Source of the DNA: Trissonchulus latispiculum
Lineage: Eukaryota > Nematoda > Enoplea > Enoplida > Ironidae
Length of the DNA: 64,000 nt
NCBI GenBank assembly: GCA_030248195.1
Contig: JASAND010031962.1
Span: 1-64,000, forward strand
Reading direction: 5' to 3'
Under the pieces are notes generated by a model. That model did no database searches, was not told where the DNA came from, and saw only the letters and a list, made by a program, of their open reading frames with translations. Both the position numbers and the translations under genes were made by a program. Shown piece by piece: positions 1 through 9,584 of the stretch. Numbering within the stretch: the first letter of the stretch is position 1; each line of letters begins with the position of its first letter.

Positions 1-1207
1 GCTCTCCCATAGATTGGGATCGCTGACGAAGGTGGGGTCGAGGGAGTCGTTTGGGTTTGGGCAAAGAGTCGCTTCTGGTGGACTCGTGGGGTTGGCATAG
101 TTGACCGGACATGTCCAGCTCCTCCATGCACTGACGAATTCGGCCCAGAAGGTTCAACAGCAGGCTTTCGAATTCTTCGAATTTTTGGCGGGTAAGGTTC
201 ATGGTTGAGGAGAAGTCCCCAGGAGACTTCTCAACAACTTTAGGGAGTTTTGGGTACGATTCCTGCTGATGATCCTCCACCGGACAGAGCGACTCTCGGG
301 GATCCCGGAACATGTCGCCCAATTCAAAGCACGGAGCCCACTGGTCGGGGCCAAAGGGGTTAGTAGAAATAGCAATAGGGGAGGCGTGGTCGTGACGGGC
401 ACGCTTGGAATGTCGGGAAACTATTTTCCAAGAGTAGTTTCCTGTGTCCCGCATGGGGTGGGAGTTTCCGGGGGCATTGCGAGTGGAGGCCGTGGTAGGG
501 GTAGCTGTAGTGGGACCATCCTGGTGATGCGAGGTACTGGGGAGGTGTTGCTGGCCCTCGCCAGTCAGCAACATCTCCCCAGGGCTTAGAATAAACTTAG
601 GGGTGGAATGAGTACGTACTTTGTTAAATGTACATACATGGTTTGTACGGGGTAAAATTTTGGGCGTCAACAGTGGATCAATTAGGGAGGGGATAGGTAC
701 TTGGATCTTGTTGGACGCTACGGGCTTCCCGTAGCATCCGCGAGGGGGAGTCCACTGCTGACGATTAAACCTTTCGCAACCTCGCAACACCAAGTTTTTC
801 CCTGCTGGCTGAGGGCTATACTCAGGGTGGGTGGGTAGGCAAGTCTGTGGCCTCCACTGACAAGTTCGTGTGCGTTTGGGCTCCAAAAATGAAAGGCGAC
901 GTTGGACAGGGTAAGGGGGTTCGACCTCGTGGTCAAACAGGCTGGGGGGTTTCGTAGATTGGGAGGAGGGTGGGGATGGGGTATACTCCGTTGAACAAGA
1001 GGACACTGAGACCGTCGGGGACTGATGTAACTCGGGGTGATGGCCACTTGGTGAGAAATAGGGTAAGGGTTCGGGCTCCTCTGAGCTCCGATTGACCATC
1101 CGAGGGTTATCAGTCACTTCATACACGGGGGCCATATTAACTGGGTAGGGGTCAAACCGGGGGCGCACGTCGGGGCTTACTGACGGCGCCCCAGGTTGGC
1201 GTTTCCC
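1..1207 (-). CDS. Retroelement second ORF (pro/pol-side, partial), expressed by -1 frameshift
   Basis: Translating the minus strand by hand shows a frame open from 1243 to the window edge at base 1, with no stop for about 414 codons; the first in-frame ATG is at 1135. It overlaps the end of the Gag-like ORF in the -1 frame, which fits fusion to Gag by frameshifting at 1201-1207. The protein is rich in Pro, Ser and Thr for its first 250 residues, with scattered Cys and His, and becomes more charged and Leu-rich near the edge (FEEFESLLLNLLGRI). No protease DSG/DTG motif and no reverse-transcriptase motif is reached, so those would lie beyond base 1. It could be a linker or a Pol N-terminal domain. 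No close family was recognised; identity as a retroelement ORF is inferred from position. Confidence 0.7.
1157..1207 (-). promoter_or_regulatory. Predicted -1 programmed ribosomal frameshift signal
   Basis: Read on the minus strand, the Gag-like frame contains G GGA AAC (1207-1201), a canonical X XXY YYZ slippery heptamer of the kind known at retroviral and retrotransposon gag-pro junctions. An 8-base spacer (1200-1193) follows. Then a stem forms by perfect pairing of GGGGCGC (1192-1186) with GCGCCCC (1166-1160), extended by CGTC (1185-1182) with GACG (1171-1168), with one bulged base at 1167. The Gag TAA stop (1179-1177) sits in the loop. A -1 slip enters exactly the frame that stays open to base 1. 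The pairing and frame relation are seen directly; frameshifting itself is inferred. Confidence 0.75.
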
Positions 1208-2445
1208 TGGTTCTGGAAAAGGCCATCGGAAGTGGGTTGATGACTAACTTGAGGACTGGGTTGGGGTTGGAGGTCACTCAGGTCACCTCCTTGTTGGCAA
1301 AGGGGGGTCCGCGCTTGAGGTTGGGGGCTGGCCATCACCTTCGGGCTCGCCAACATACGTAGGAATCCGGGGTGGTTGGGCCCCAGGTTGTCGACTGCGC
1401 GTATACGGATGGGGCAGTATTGCCACCCGTGCCCCTCTTGGGTGCACCAGAAGCACAACCTGGGCCCATGCGTTCTGGAGTTGTTGTTGCGGGGGTAAGA
1501 ATTGGAATTATTTCGAATTCCATATGGGCGGGATCTGATCTGATCATGGGGGCCTTGGGATGGTTTCGTTCCACTAGAGGCCGTAATGGATTTGGCATGG
1601 CGTTTCGTGGACGGGCAGGTTTGCGCTACCAGGGCTTCCCTAGTAGGCAGATGGGGTTTAGGGTATCCGGGGGTATGTGGGGAATATTCATAAAAATACT
1701 CCAATGGGATTTGATGGGGAGGGGGAGCCCATCCAGGACACGCCGGGGCTTTGGGACAAAAACCCAGAGCGGGTTGGGGCTTTCCGGACGGCTGTTCCAG
1801 GGGAGTGGGGTTGGGGGGTGGGGCTGAATCTGCTGAATTTCCGGAGGTAGAGGAATAGGGCTCATGTGAGGCCAGGGGGGGCGTCCCGTCATCATAATTC
1901 GGACGGTTCCGTAGGTCACCCGACTTGTCCCACATCAAGCCGGATGAGGGGGAGGCCAGGCCCCAGTGTTGGCTCGACCGGCAATTTGGGCAATTTTGAG
2001 CTCCCTCAGAGGTAGCTCTGGGTCGGGTGAAGAGGGGCATGGGTTTTCTCACTCTTGGCAGGGCTGGGCCCGAACCAGTGCGACGGTCAAAAATGGGGTT
2101 TTTGGGGTTGGGGGGATCGCCGGTCAGCCGGGCCAGCTGCTCTTGATACTTCTTCCGCTGGCCTCGGGTACATAATTGATCTTCTTCGCTCGGGTCAGAA
2201 CCGTCCAGATGAACCGTGGAGTCATGACGGGAGGGGCTTCCCCTACCTCCGTCCTGGGGGGAGTCCAACGAGGGGTGTAGATCGTCCTCGGGACTCAGTC
2301 CTGACCCGAGGCGGATGTGGACGGAAGATCCGTGCTGCCCAGAACTTCCGGCCACGGCCCCAAGGTCAGGAGGGGGAGGGTCAGGAGATCGGGCCACTCT
2401 GGGTTTACTGTCAAAGGGGTCGTCTTCAGGGGGGCGATTATCCAT
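1177..2445 (-). CDS. Gag-like protein with CCHC zinc knuckle
   Basis: The ORF starts at ATG 2445 (MDNRPPEDD) and encodes about 422 residues. It is Pro-rich and polar, and near residue 340 carries CFWCTQEGHGWQYC, a C-x2-C-x4-H-x4-C zinc knuckle as found in retroelement Gag nucleocapsid domains that bind genomic RNA. A basic Arg/Asn-rich tract lies just before the knuckle. A second Cys pair (CPNC) lies near residue 158. The ORF is intact, which suggests the element is not very old. It is followed by an overlapping -1-frame ORF. A longer in-frame start upstream uses a non-ATG codon and was not chosen. Sequence outside the knuckle was not recognised, so the superfamily (Ty3, Bel or other) is undecided. 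Confidence 0.65.
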   Translation of the reverse strand: MDNRPPEDDPFDSKPRVARSPDPPPPDLGAVAGSSGQHGSSVHIRLGSGLSPEDDLHPSLDSPQDGGRGSPSRHDSTVHLDGSDPSEEDQLCTRGQRKKYQEQLARLTGDPPNPKNPIFDRRTGSGPALPRVRKPMPLFTRPRATSEGAQNCPNCRSSQHWGLASPSSGLMWDKSGDLRNRPNYDDGTPPLASHEPYSSTSGNSADSAPPPNPTPLEQPSGKPQPALGFCPKAPACPGWAPPPHQIPLEYFYEYSPHTPGYPKPHLPTREALVAQTCPSTKRHAKSITASSGTKPSQGPHDQIRSRPYGIRNNSNSYPRNNNSRTHGPRLCFWCTQEGHGWQYCPIRIRAVDNLGPNHPGFLRMLASPKVMASPQPQARTPLCQQGGDLSDLQPQPSPQVSHQPTSDGLFQNQGNANLGRRQ

Positions 2446-2482
2446 TACAAACACGACACGAAAAAACACAACTCACCAAATT

Positions 2483-2561
2483 AGTTATATACGTATATCC
2501 TATTTTTGGGCAGGACCGGGGGGCGATGGGGATTTTCAGGATAGGATATACGTATATAACT
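2483..2561. repeat. Perfect 21-bp inverted repeat in the leader of the Gag ORF
   Basis: Bases 2483-2503 and 2541-2561 are exact reverse complements, each centred on the palindrome TATACGTATA, with 37 bases between them. They lie 38-116 bases upstream of the Gag ATG on the minus strand, so the leader RNA could form a strong hairpin. Its role is unknown; packaging or translational control are possible. Confidence 0.7.
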
Positions 2562-2692
2562 CAAAATCGGGGTTTTCCGGCCAGGGACACGAAACTCCGG
2601 ATGTACGTACGTATTTCGGGGCCAAGAATCGGGGGGGTTGGGTCGAATCTCCAGATCGACCTGGATTTGCGGGGAATCCGTCCAGGGAATAA

Positions 2693-2706
2693 GCAGCAAT
2701 CCACCA
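2693..2706 (-). other. Candidate tRNA primer-binding site
   Basis: On the minus strand this reads TGGTGGATTGCTGC, the complement of a tRNA 3' end finishing in ACCA. It lies about 250 bases upstream of the Gag ATG, two bases after a CA that could end a 5' LTR. Only one LTR could be inside the window, so the LTR boundary cannot be verified. Low confidence. Confidence 0.3.
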
Positions 2707-3089
2707 GTTGGGGCTTACGTCGTCCAACAGTACAAGGTTAGGTTCCTGGGCGGGCCCCGGGATCCAACCAAATTTTACAAAAATTTGTATTTCCCTCCCA
2801 AAAAATTTTCTGGGTGGGGGGGACTGATTGGGGTAAATTTAGGGCGGGCAGGGAGTTGCTGGTATAATAGGGATGGGTTATCACTTGGGCTGGCCCCGGT
2901 GATAATAAAGGGGGAAAGTTGGGCTACCCAACTACAATAATAAATTCCAGGAAGGTAGGGGAAAAATAATACAAACACTAAAAATTCGCCAAAATAACCC
3001 AGTACGACAAAAATAAACACACCACTAGACAACAGAAGGGAAACGGGGCTAATAAAATTCACTGGGGGCTGAAAGGAAGTCAGGCGTCT

Positions 3090-3439
3090 GACTGGGACTC
3101 TAAGCGATGCGTGGGCGGCACTTCAAAGGCCCAAGCAGAGTCAGGCGCCTGATAAGGAATCAAGCGATGCGGGGGCGGGCCAAAAAAGTTAATACAAAGG
3201 TTTGCAATTGGAAATGACGTCAATTGCAGACCTTTGTAAAGCCACACGGGGGGATGGGTGTATACAAACACCAAGGGAATAAAAGACCGGCGAACCCAGT
3301 CAAAAAGCCACACGGGGGGAATGGGTATATACAAACACCAAGGGAATAAAAGACCGGCGAACCCAGTCAAAAAGCCACACGGGGGGAATGGGTATATACA
3401 AACACCAAGGGAATAAAAGACCGGCGAACCCAGTCAAAA
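3090..3439 (-). promoter_or_regulatory. Tandem repeats and CRE palindrome upstream of Gag (probable LTR/promoter region)
   Basis: Three copies of a 66-67-bp unit run from 3241 to 3439 (starts 3241, 3307, 3374), nearly identical. Each holds a TATAC/TATATAC stretch on a CG-rich background. Immediately beside them, 3193-3210 and 3221-3238 form an 18-bp inverted repeat with one mismatch around TGACGTCA (3215-3222), the full cAMP-response-element palindrome. Two degenerate copies of a roughly 60-bp unit containing AAGCGATGCG lie at 3090-3178. The position about 0.7-1 kb upstream of the Gag ORF on the minus strand suits an LTR promoter/enhancer; this is inference. Confidence 0.45.
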
Positions 3440-4650
3440 TAAGTAAAATGGAAAGGGGGGGAGGAAACTTTACAGGTAGTAGATATAGGGAAAGAAAAAA
3501 TTATTTGGGGACTCTAAAAAAATTTTTGGACTAGGGGGGGTTAAGAAAATTAATTTAGGGGAGGGGAAAAATCAAGAAAAATATTTTGGGAAAAAGAAAA
3601 CGAGAGCCTAGGCCTGGCAGCCTAATGTAAAATATGGGGGAGCTAGGGAATTTAACCACTGAGCTCACGCCCCAAATTTTACAAGGGAACTGTGCGCAAG
3701 AACGCTGACCAGCGACTGCGGGTGGAGATCTTTAGTCCAGGCGGCTCTAATCCACCGACTTGCCTCGCCAAGGGGGAGGATAATTTTTGGGGGACGCCAA
3801 CGGGGCGCCTAGAGAGAATTGGGGAAGTTACGTATACAAAATAACGCCGACTCAATTCACAGGGTAAATCCGGGCTAATCCCAGAATTCTACCTAGCTAC
3901 CAAAAATATCAAAACCAGTTAGATATCAGTTAATAAAAATAAATTAAGTAAGATATAGGGCAACTGACGCTTTTAATTTCAGAAAGGGAACAAAATTACA
4001 ACAAAGGAACCCCGCCCGGGCTACCCAGTGCGGGGTTAAGTTACAGACAGCGGGCTACCCGACTGAATATAACCGTACAAGATCACAGGGAAGAGGGTAA
4101 CAATTAAATGGGGAATACCAGCAATTACTTGGGGAGGGAAGGGAATTAACAGGATCGGGGGAGGGAGATCGGCTAGCAAAGGTTAGACCCGCGGGAACGG
4201 GGGCAACCCCGTTGAAAAGGAGGGGAAGGAGAGGAGGTGAGTTAGGAGTTAAACGTAAACAAAAAAGGAAAATAGTTAGAAAGTAAAGGTGGGGATATAA
4301 GGGGTAAGTATAAATAGATTTTTAAATAGAAAATTTCTAAAGCAAAACTGACAGACACGGAAGAATTCTAAGGGAGGGCCCCCAGGAATGACCGACTGCA
4401 TCTAAACAAAGACAACTCCCAACTGCCAATAACAAGTCTGCGTCAGCCTTGAAAGGAGACAAACTGGAATAAGCCAGTTTTTGTCAGCGTCTGCTGACGT
4501 GCATGATCTGTCTTTGCAGACAGAACATAAAATTACGACATTTACTTAAGGGGGGATTTTTAGAGACCTTTTGGGAATTTTGGGAGAAAAATGGAAAAAG
4601 CGCGAAATATAAATATTGGGAAGGGGGGTGATAGCGCAGTCGCTATCACC
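3440..4650. other. Non-coding stretch, possible retroelement LTR/flank
   Basis: No coding potential is visible. On the minus strand near 3650-3670 there is TGAGCTCAGTGG, a good match to a tRNA A-box, without a convincing B-box at tRNA spacing. At 4627-4650 a perfect 10-bp stem with a CAGT loop (GGTGATAGCG arms) marks the boundary to G-run repeats. Confidence 0.4.
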
Positions 4651-5261
4651 CACATTACATTTTTATCATTAGAAACGGCTGAAAATGCGATTTTTGGCAT
4701 AAAAAAATGAAAAATTTATTGTGGGAGGGTTGGGGGGGGTCCTGGGGGGGTCGACAGAGGGGGCCCCCCCCAGAAAATGTTGGGGGGGAGCCTCCCCCAC
4801 CCCAAATCTCCGTTACACCTATGCCCCCAAATCCAATTTTTCCAGACCCCACCCCACCCAAAATCGGCCGACCCCACCCACCCTAATTTCGGCTACCCCC
4901 ACGCCCACCCCCAACTTTTTCTCAAGGTATATATACACCTTGGGGCCCGGGGGGGGGGGTGGAGTAAAAAGTCCAAATTTGGCTTGGGGGTCTCAAAAAT
5001 CGGAAATTTTCAAAAAACTACCCAAACTGTACCCAAATTTTTTCAGCTAAAAATGGCCATTTTTGGACATAAAATCTACTATTTTCGACATAAATCTAAT
5101 AAAAAACCACTCGTATTGCGTTTTAAAACCTATTTTTTAGCGTTTTTTACTGTTTCTAGACAATTTTTTCAGAAAACTTGAAAAATTGCAAAAATTTTTG
5201 CTAAAATTTGGCATTTTTTCTCTTGTTGGACCCCATTTTAGGGGGGGAGGGGGGTCTGAGC
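4651..5261. repeat. G-run-rich complex repeat, part 1
   Basis: This stretch opens with a segment containing AAATGCGATTTTTGGCATAAAA, shared with positions near 10870, 12515 and 13045. It continues with G-runs of 6-10 bases, then an AT-rich unit (about 4970-5240) that recurs almost base for base at 9690-9960. Open frames here are by-products of C/G runs. It is the same array as 9585-13110, separated by a 4.3-kb insertion. Confidence 0.75.
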
Positions 5262-5934
5262 CAGTGGCGGATCCAGGATTTTGAAAAGGGGGGGGCCCGC
5301 TGAAAAATTTTTCTGGGGGGGTAACCAAATTTTTCCCGGGGGGGGGGGTAAAAAATTGCTTTTTCCAGGAACAAAATATTTTGACATGAAAATTAATATT
5401 GTGTATGGAAAGGTTAGTTCACTTACTAAATTGGAAAACAGCTATATCCAATGAGTGACGCAAAACATGGAGAATTTACACAACAAGCACACGGGGGGTC
5501 TGGGGGGCAGAGCCCCCCAGAAGTTGAAGAATTTTTTGAAATTGGAAAAAAATCCGTCATGCAAACTTTTGAAAAGATTACATAAATAAAATGGAGATGT
5601 ATATACATGTATAAATATATATAATTTATAGTAACATACGAAGTCGAAAAACTGGTATATAGGTTATGAAAGCAAAATAAAAATTTGTAAATGCCCGTAT
5701 ATATATATAAGCCGGTATATATAGCAAGCTTAACAAAAAAAATCACCCGAAATTTTAACAAAAAAAAATCACCCCACCCTGACTCACAGGAAAGTCGCAG
5801 AGACCCAAATTTTTGCATGGTGATAGCCACACATCTCGACATTACAGCCTGTGAGTTTGAGCCACTAGGCCCTCTCCATGCGTTCAGGGCAGACCTTTAA
5901 GTGAGGGTACCCAAAAGTGACCTCAAAAACGTTC

Positions 5935-6010
5935 ATGACCGAAGTTCGAATTTCGGCTGCTATTTACTAAGGGAAAACCCTAGGCAACCCATATTGTGCA
6001 TGTGACATGT
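5935..6010. mobile_element. tRNA-derived SINE-like fragment
   Basis: GAAGTTCGAATTTC near 5944-5957 resembles a pol III B-box (GTTCGAAT core), and the following AAGGGAAAACCCTAGGC resembles SINE bodies. No complete A-box at the right spacing was found. Fragment only. Confidence 0.3.
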
Positions 6011-6929
6011 CCTGACTGTGGGCTATCGATACATATATAGAAGTTCCCAGTTGGACCTCTGTGTCGTCCTGGGGTGGGTGATTTTTTTTTGTTAAAATTT
6101 TAACAAATAAAAAATCATTTTTATGTTTTGTTACTGATGTCAGAGCAGCAGCTAGAGCAAAACTAACGTCAAATTCGAGCTCAGCGACCTCGAAAACCCT
6201 TATATACGATGTTTTTGAGGTTGCCTGGCACCAGTGGCGGATCCAGGATTTTGAAAAGGGGGGGGGCCCGCTGAAAAATTTTTCCGGGGGGGGGGTAACC
6301 AAATTTTTCCGGGGGGGGGGTAAAATTTCTTTTTCCAGGAACAAAATATTTTTACAAGAAAATTAAAATTGTGTATGGAAAGGGTAGTTAATTTGAAAAC
6401 AACTATATCCCGTGAGTGAAGCAAAGTATGGAGAATTTACACAACAAGTACACGGGGGGTCTGGGGGGCAGAGCCCCCAGAAGTTGAAGAATTTTTTGAA
6501 ATTTGAATAAAATCCGTCATGCAAACTTTTGAAAAGATTAAATAAATAAAATGGAGATATATACATGTACATATAGTAACTTACGAAATGAAAAGAAAAA
6601 CTTGCAGTAAAATAGTATATACAAGGAATGGTGACAATAAATAGGACAAGTTACGAGGGCAAGAAAGATAATGTACAAAACGGGGGGTCTGGGGGGCGGA
6701 GCCCCCAGAAGTTGAAGAATTTTTTGAAATCGTGGAAAATTCAGCAATTCAAATGTTTAAAAAGAATAAAAGATTAGTTACGTAAGACTTATAATGAGAT
6801 ATTGAGTTGTATAATCGATCAGTGGAAAACCAAAACGGGAATTGGATGCTTTTCTGAATTTTTCACTTATATACACAATTTATTCTAGAGCACTTTTAGA
6901 AGCTGCCAATTATCAATCCTGCATTTCCC

Positions 6930-6931
<2 letters not shown>

Positions 6932-6973
<42 letters not shown>

Positions 6974-6977
6974 TATA
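6932..6977. repeat. (TA)n microsatellite
   Basis: About 46 bases of nearly uninterrupted TA. It directly abuts the TA target site of the element starting at 6978. Confidence 0.9.
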
Positions 6978-8073
6978 GCGCGGCGGGAAAAAAACCCAAA
7001 TTTTCGAATTTTGGCTGTAACTTTTTTATTAAGCGACAAATCGAAAATCTAACGATAACTACCATCAGGCCTTGGGAAGAGCTTCAAAATGAGCTATAAA
7101 ACGTCTCTCTAGCGCTTACCGTTGGCGAGAAATTTTCGACCAAACCGATGGGAAAAAAACCCAATGCGGGAAAAAAACCCATGGGCGGGAAAAAAACCCA
7201 GCCGAATTTTTTGCTGTAAGCACGCCAGAACGGTTTTGACTATACCATTCGAAAGAGCTCTTCATTTTTAGTACATCTGAATCATAAAATACCAATATTT
7301 TTGCAAAAAATCATGTCAAATTGACTTTTCAAAATTTCGTATGTTTAACACGTAAACATAGGCAAATTTTGGAAATTTTTGAAATTTGCTTAATTTCTGC
7401 GGTTTAAGCATCCTATCACATAGAAAACGTGTTTCTATTGCATTTAAAGCCAAACCCGACCTATTTTAGTGAAAAATTTAGCGGTTTTTGGCGAAATTTG
7501 AAAATTTGGCTTGAAATGGCACCATCTCAGATTTTGGCCACCTGGACCTCACATGGAAGGTCGAACCTAGGTAAAATCTATACCAAATTAATCAGAAGGC
7601 TCTACTGAGCTAAGAAATGCATGAATTTTTCCTTTGCTGCTAATGGTTAGAAAAAAATTTCATTTTGAAATTTGTGTTTTTTTTCCCGCACATGGGTTTT
7701 TTTCCCGCCGAGTCTAGGTCACCCCCAGGTCGCACCACAGGCACTAGAGCCAAATTGAATACACCATCGTGAAGTTCGAGACATATCCTCTGTGAAACTG
7801 TAATCCGTTTTGGGCTAAGTCTTCCCAGTAGTTCAGGGTGGCCCCCCAAAGTTGACCCTGCCTGACCCCCATGTTGGGACCAAAAATTTCAAAATTTTCA
7901 AAGTCCCAAAAAATTTGCTGAGAGGCAGTGGGAGCTACAATAATACACCCTCTAGGGTAGTTTTGGACGCTCTTTAAGATAGGCTATTAAAATCCGATCT
8001 AGCTCATATGGGTGACTCACACTGGCGATGGGTTTTTTCCCGCATATCGGTTTGGGTTTTTTTCCCGCCGCGC
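6978..8073. mobile_element. 1.1-kb TA-flanked inverted-repeat element with GGGAAAAAAACCC motifs
   Basis: Termini GCGCGGCGGGAAAAAAACCC (6978) and its exact reverse complement (ending 8073) are flanked by TA on both sides. Subterminal GGGAAAAAAACCC-type words recur several times inside both ends (7150-7200, 7680-7710, 8028-8065), inverted on the right side. They resemble arrays of transposase-binding sites. No ORF of useful size is present, so it is non-autonomous. TA duplication suggests mobilisation by a Tc1/mariner-type enzyme; that is inference. It is related to the neighbour at 8240-9340. Confidence 0.7.
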
Positions 8074-8239
8074 TATGCGTTATGAAAGCAAAACAAAATT
8101 TGTGAATGCCCGTATTAAGCCGGTAGACATATAGTCATAAGATAAAATGAAGGCGTTGAGTACAATTATATATATAAGGAATGGAAACAAAATAGAAGAC
8201 ATTTTAAGAGACAGAAGTTCTGTCACAAAACTACGTATA

Positions 8240-9340
8240 GCCATGGGGGGAAAAAACCCACTTTTTCGGATTTTGGCTGGAACTTTTTTGTTATAAGGGC
8301 TAGCTGAGAACTCTATATACCATCGTACTTGGCGTACTTAGAACTTTCTTTTAAGCCCATTTGCACTTCTCTAGGTTGTACCGTTAGGCCGGTATAATGC
8401 AAAAAGTAGCGGGGGAAAAAAACCCAATGGGGGAAAAAACCCAAATGGGGGGAAAATAAACCCACCCCTCACAGGTCCTAAAAATTGTCGTAGCGCGATT
8501 CTGACACTTCCTGTGTAAAATTCAACTCTTTTTTAGTTAGTATGAGTCAAAAAACCCGACCTAGGTAGCTTTTTTTGAGATCTCATGTGCCATTGAAAAT
8601 GCAGCATCAAATGGACAGGTTTCATAAAGTTTAACACATAAACATAGGGCAATTTTTGAAAAATGCTAAAAACGATGTAATTTGATAAAACTTATTATTC
8701 TAACGTGTAGAGAATGGTTTTTTACGTACAATTGGCTATTAAAAGTCACAATTAGACCTCTGCTGGGTCATCCAGCAGCGAAATTACACTTTTAGGGTTT
8801 TATGCCTCTAGCTACCCAAGTATTCAAAATTGTCCAAATCTGACAGCATAGGGTGACGCAGCGTCCTCGATAATATCGTACTACAGTCCCGAATTGTTTC
8901 CCAGTTGAGCTGGTAAAAAATTTTTCAAAAAAAATTTGGGTGGGTTTTTTCCCCCAAAGTGGGTTTTTTCCCCGCCACGTTTGGCAATGTGCCAGTCTAA
9001 CGGTGCATCGGATCGGTCTAATTTTTGCTGTGTGCAAAGAGGAAGACTTGCCATCATTGCAGATATTTGCAAAACTTTTCTAGCCCAACCCAGTCAAAAG
9101 TTACATCGGTCCAAACTTTTGCCAAATTTTTGGAAGGTTGGACCAAAAAGTAGGTATCATTTTCAAAATGTCATAAAATGAGCAAGAGTGAACCAAATGA
9201 CCTGATCTTTGCACACATAGGTTAGAAAGAGTCGCGCTTTCTGCTGGTATGTTTTGGAGCTCCTAGCTCCAACCCGTGACCCAGGAGGCGGGTGGGTTTT
9301 TTTCCCCCAAAAAGGGGGTGGGTTTTTTTCACCCCATGGC
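8240..9340. mobile_element. Second 1.1-kb TA-flanked inverted-repeat element
   Basis: Begins GCCATGGGGGGAAAAAACCCA and ends with the inverted counterpart (TGGGTTTTTTTCACCCCATGGC, one mismatch), flanked by TA at 8238-8239 and 9341-9342. The interior carries the same GGGAAAAAACCC words, an ATTTTGGCTGGAACTTTTTT segment and a GTTTAACACATAAACATAGG segment, all shared with 6978-8073, so the two are diverged relatives of almost equal length (1096 and 1101 bp). No ORF. Confidence 0.7.
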
Positions 9341-9584
9341 TATACATATATATTATATATATATATGCAATAAAGCAGCACAGAAGAATAAGTGCGCCGC
9401 AGGCGAAATTTTTTGAAAAATTTGTGAAATTTATTAAAATTATGCTTAATTTTCACTCAAAATATGCATATAAACAGCTGAAAAATTTTTCTAGGGGGGG
9501 GGCCCGGAATGTCAAAGGAGGGGGCCCAAATCGCAAAGGGAGGGGCCCCGGGCCCCCGGGCCCCCCCCCCTGGATCCGCCACTG

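Larger units (their letters stand above)
5262..9584. mobile_element. hAT-like non-autonomous element, 4.3 kb, 8-bp target duplication
   Basis: The left end at 5262 and right end at 9584 carry the inverted terminus CAGTGGCGGATCCAGG. The flanks are identical 8-mers GTCTGAGC (5254-5261 and 9585-9592). The same word occurs uninterrupted in the host repeat near 9967, so this is a readable insertion. CAG-type ends and an 8-bp duplication are hallmarks of hAT elements. No transposase is encoded. A second left terminus at 6232 begins a partial duplicate of 5262-5660, so the element contains an internal tandem duplication or a nested copy. Segments GGGGTCTGGGGGGC...GAAGTTGAAGAA at 5495-5540, 6455-6500 and 6680-6725 are one recurring motif. 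Two further elements are inserted at 6978 and 8240. Confidence 0.75.
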
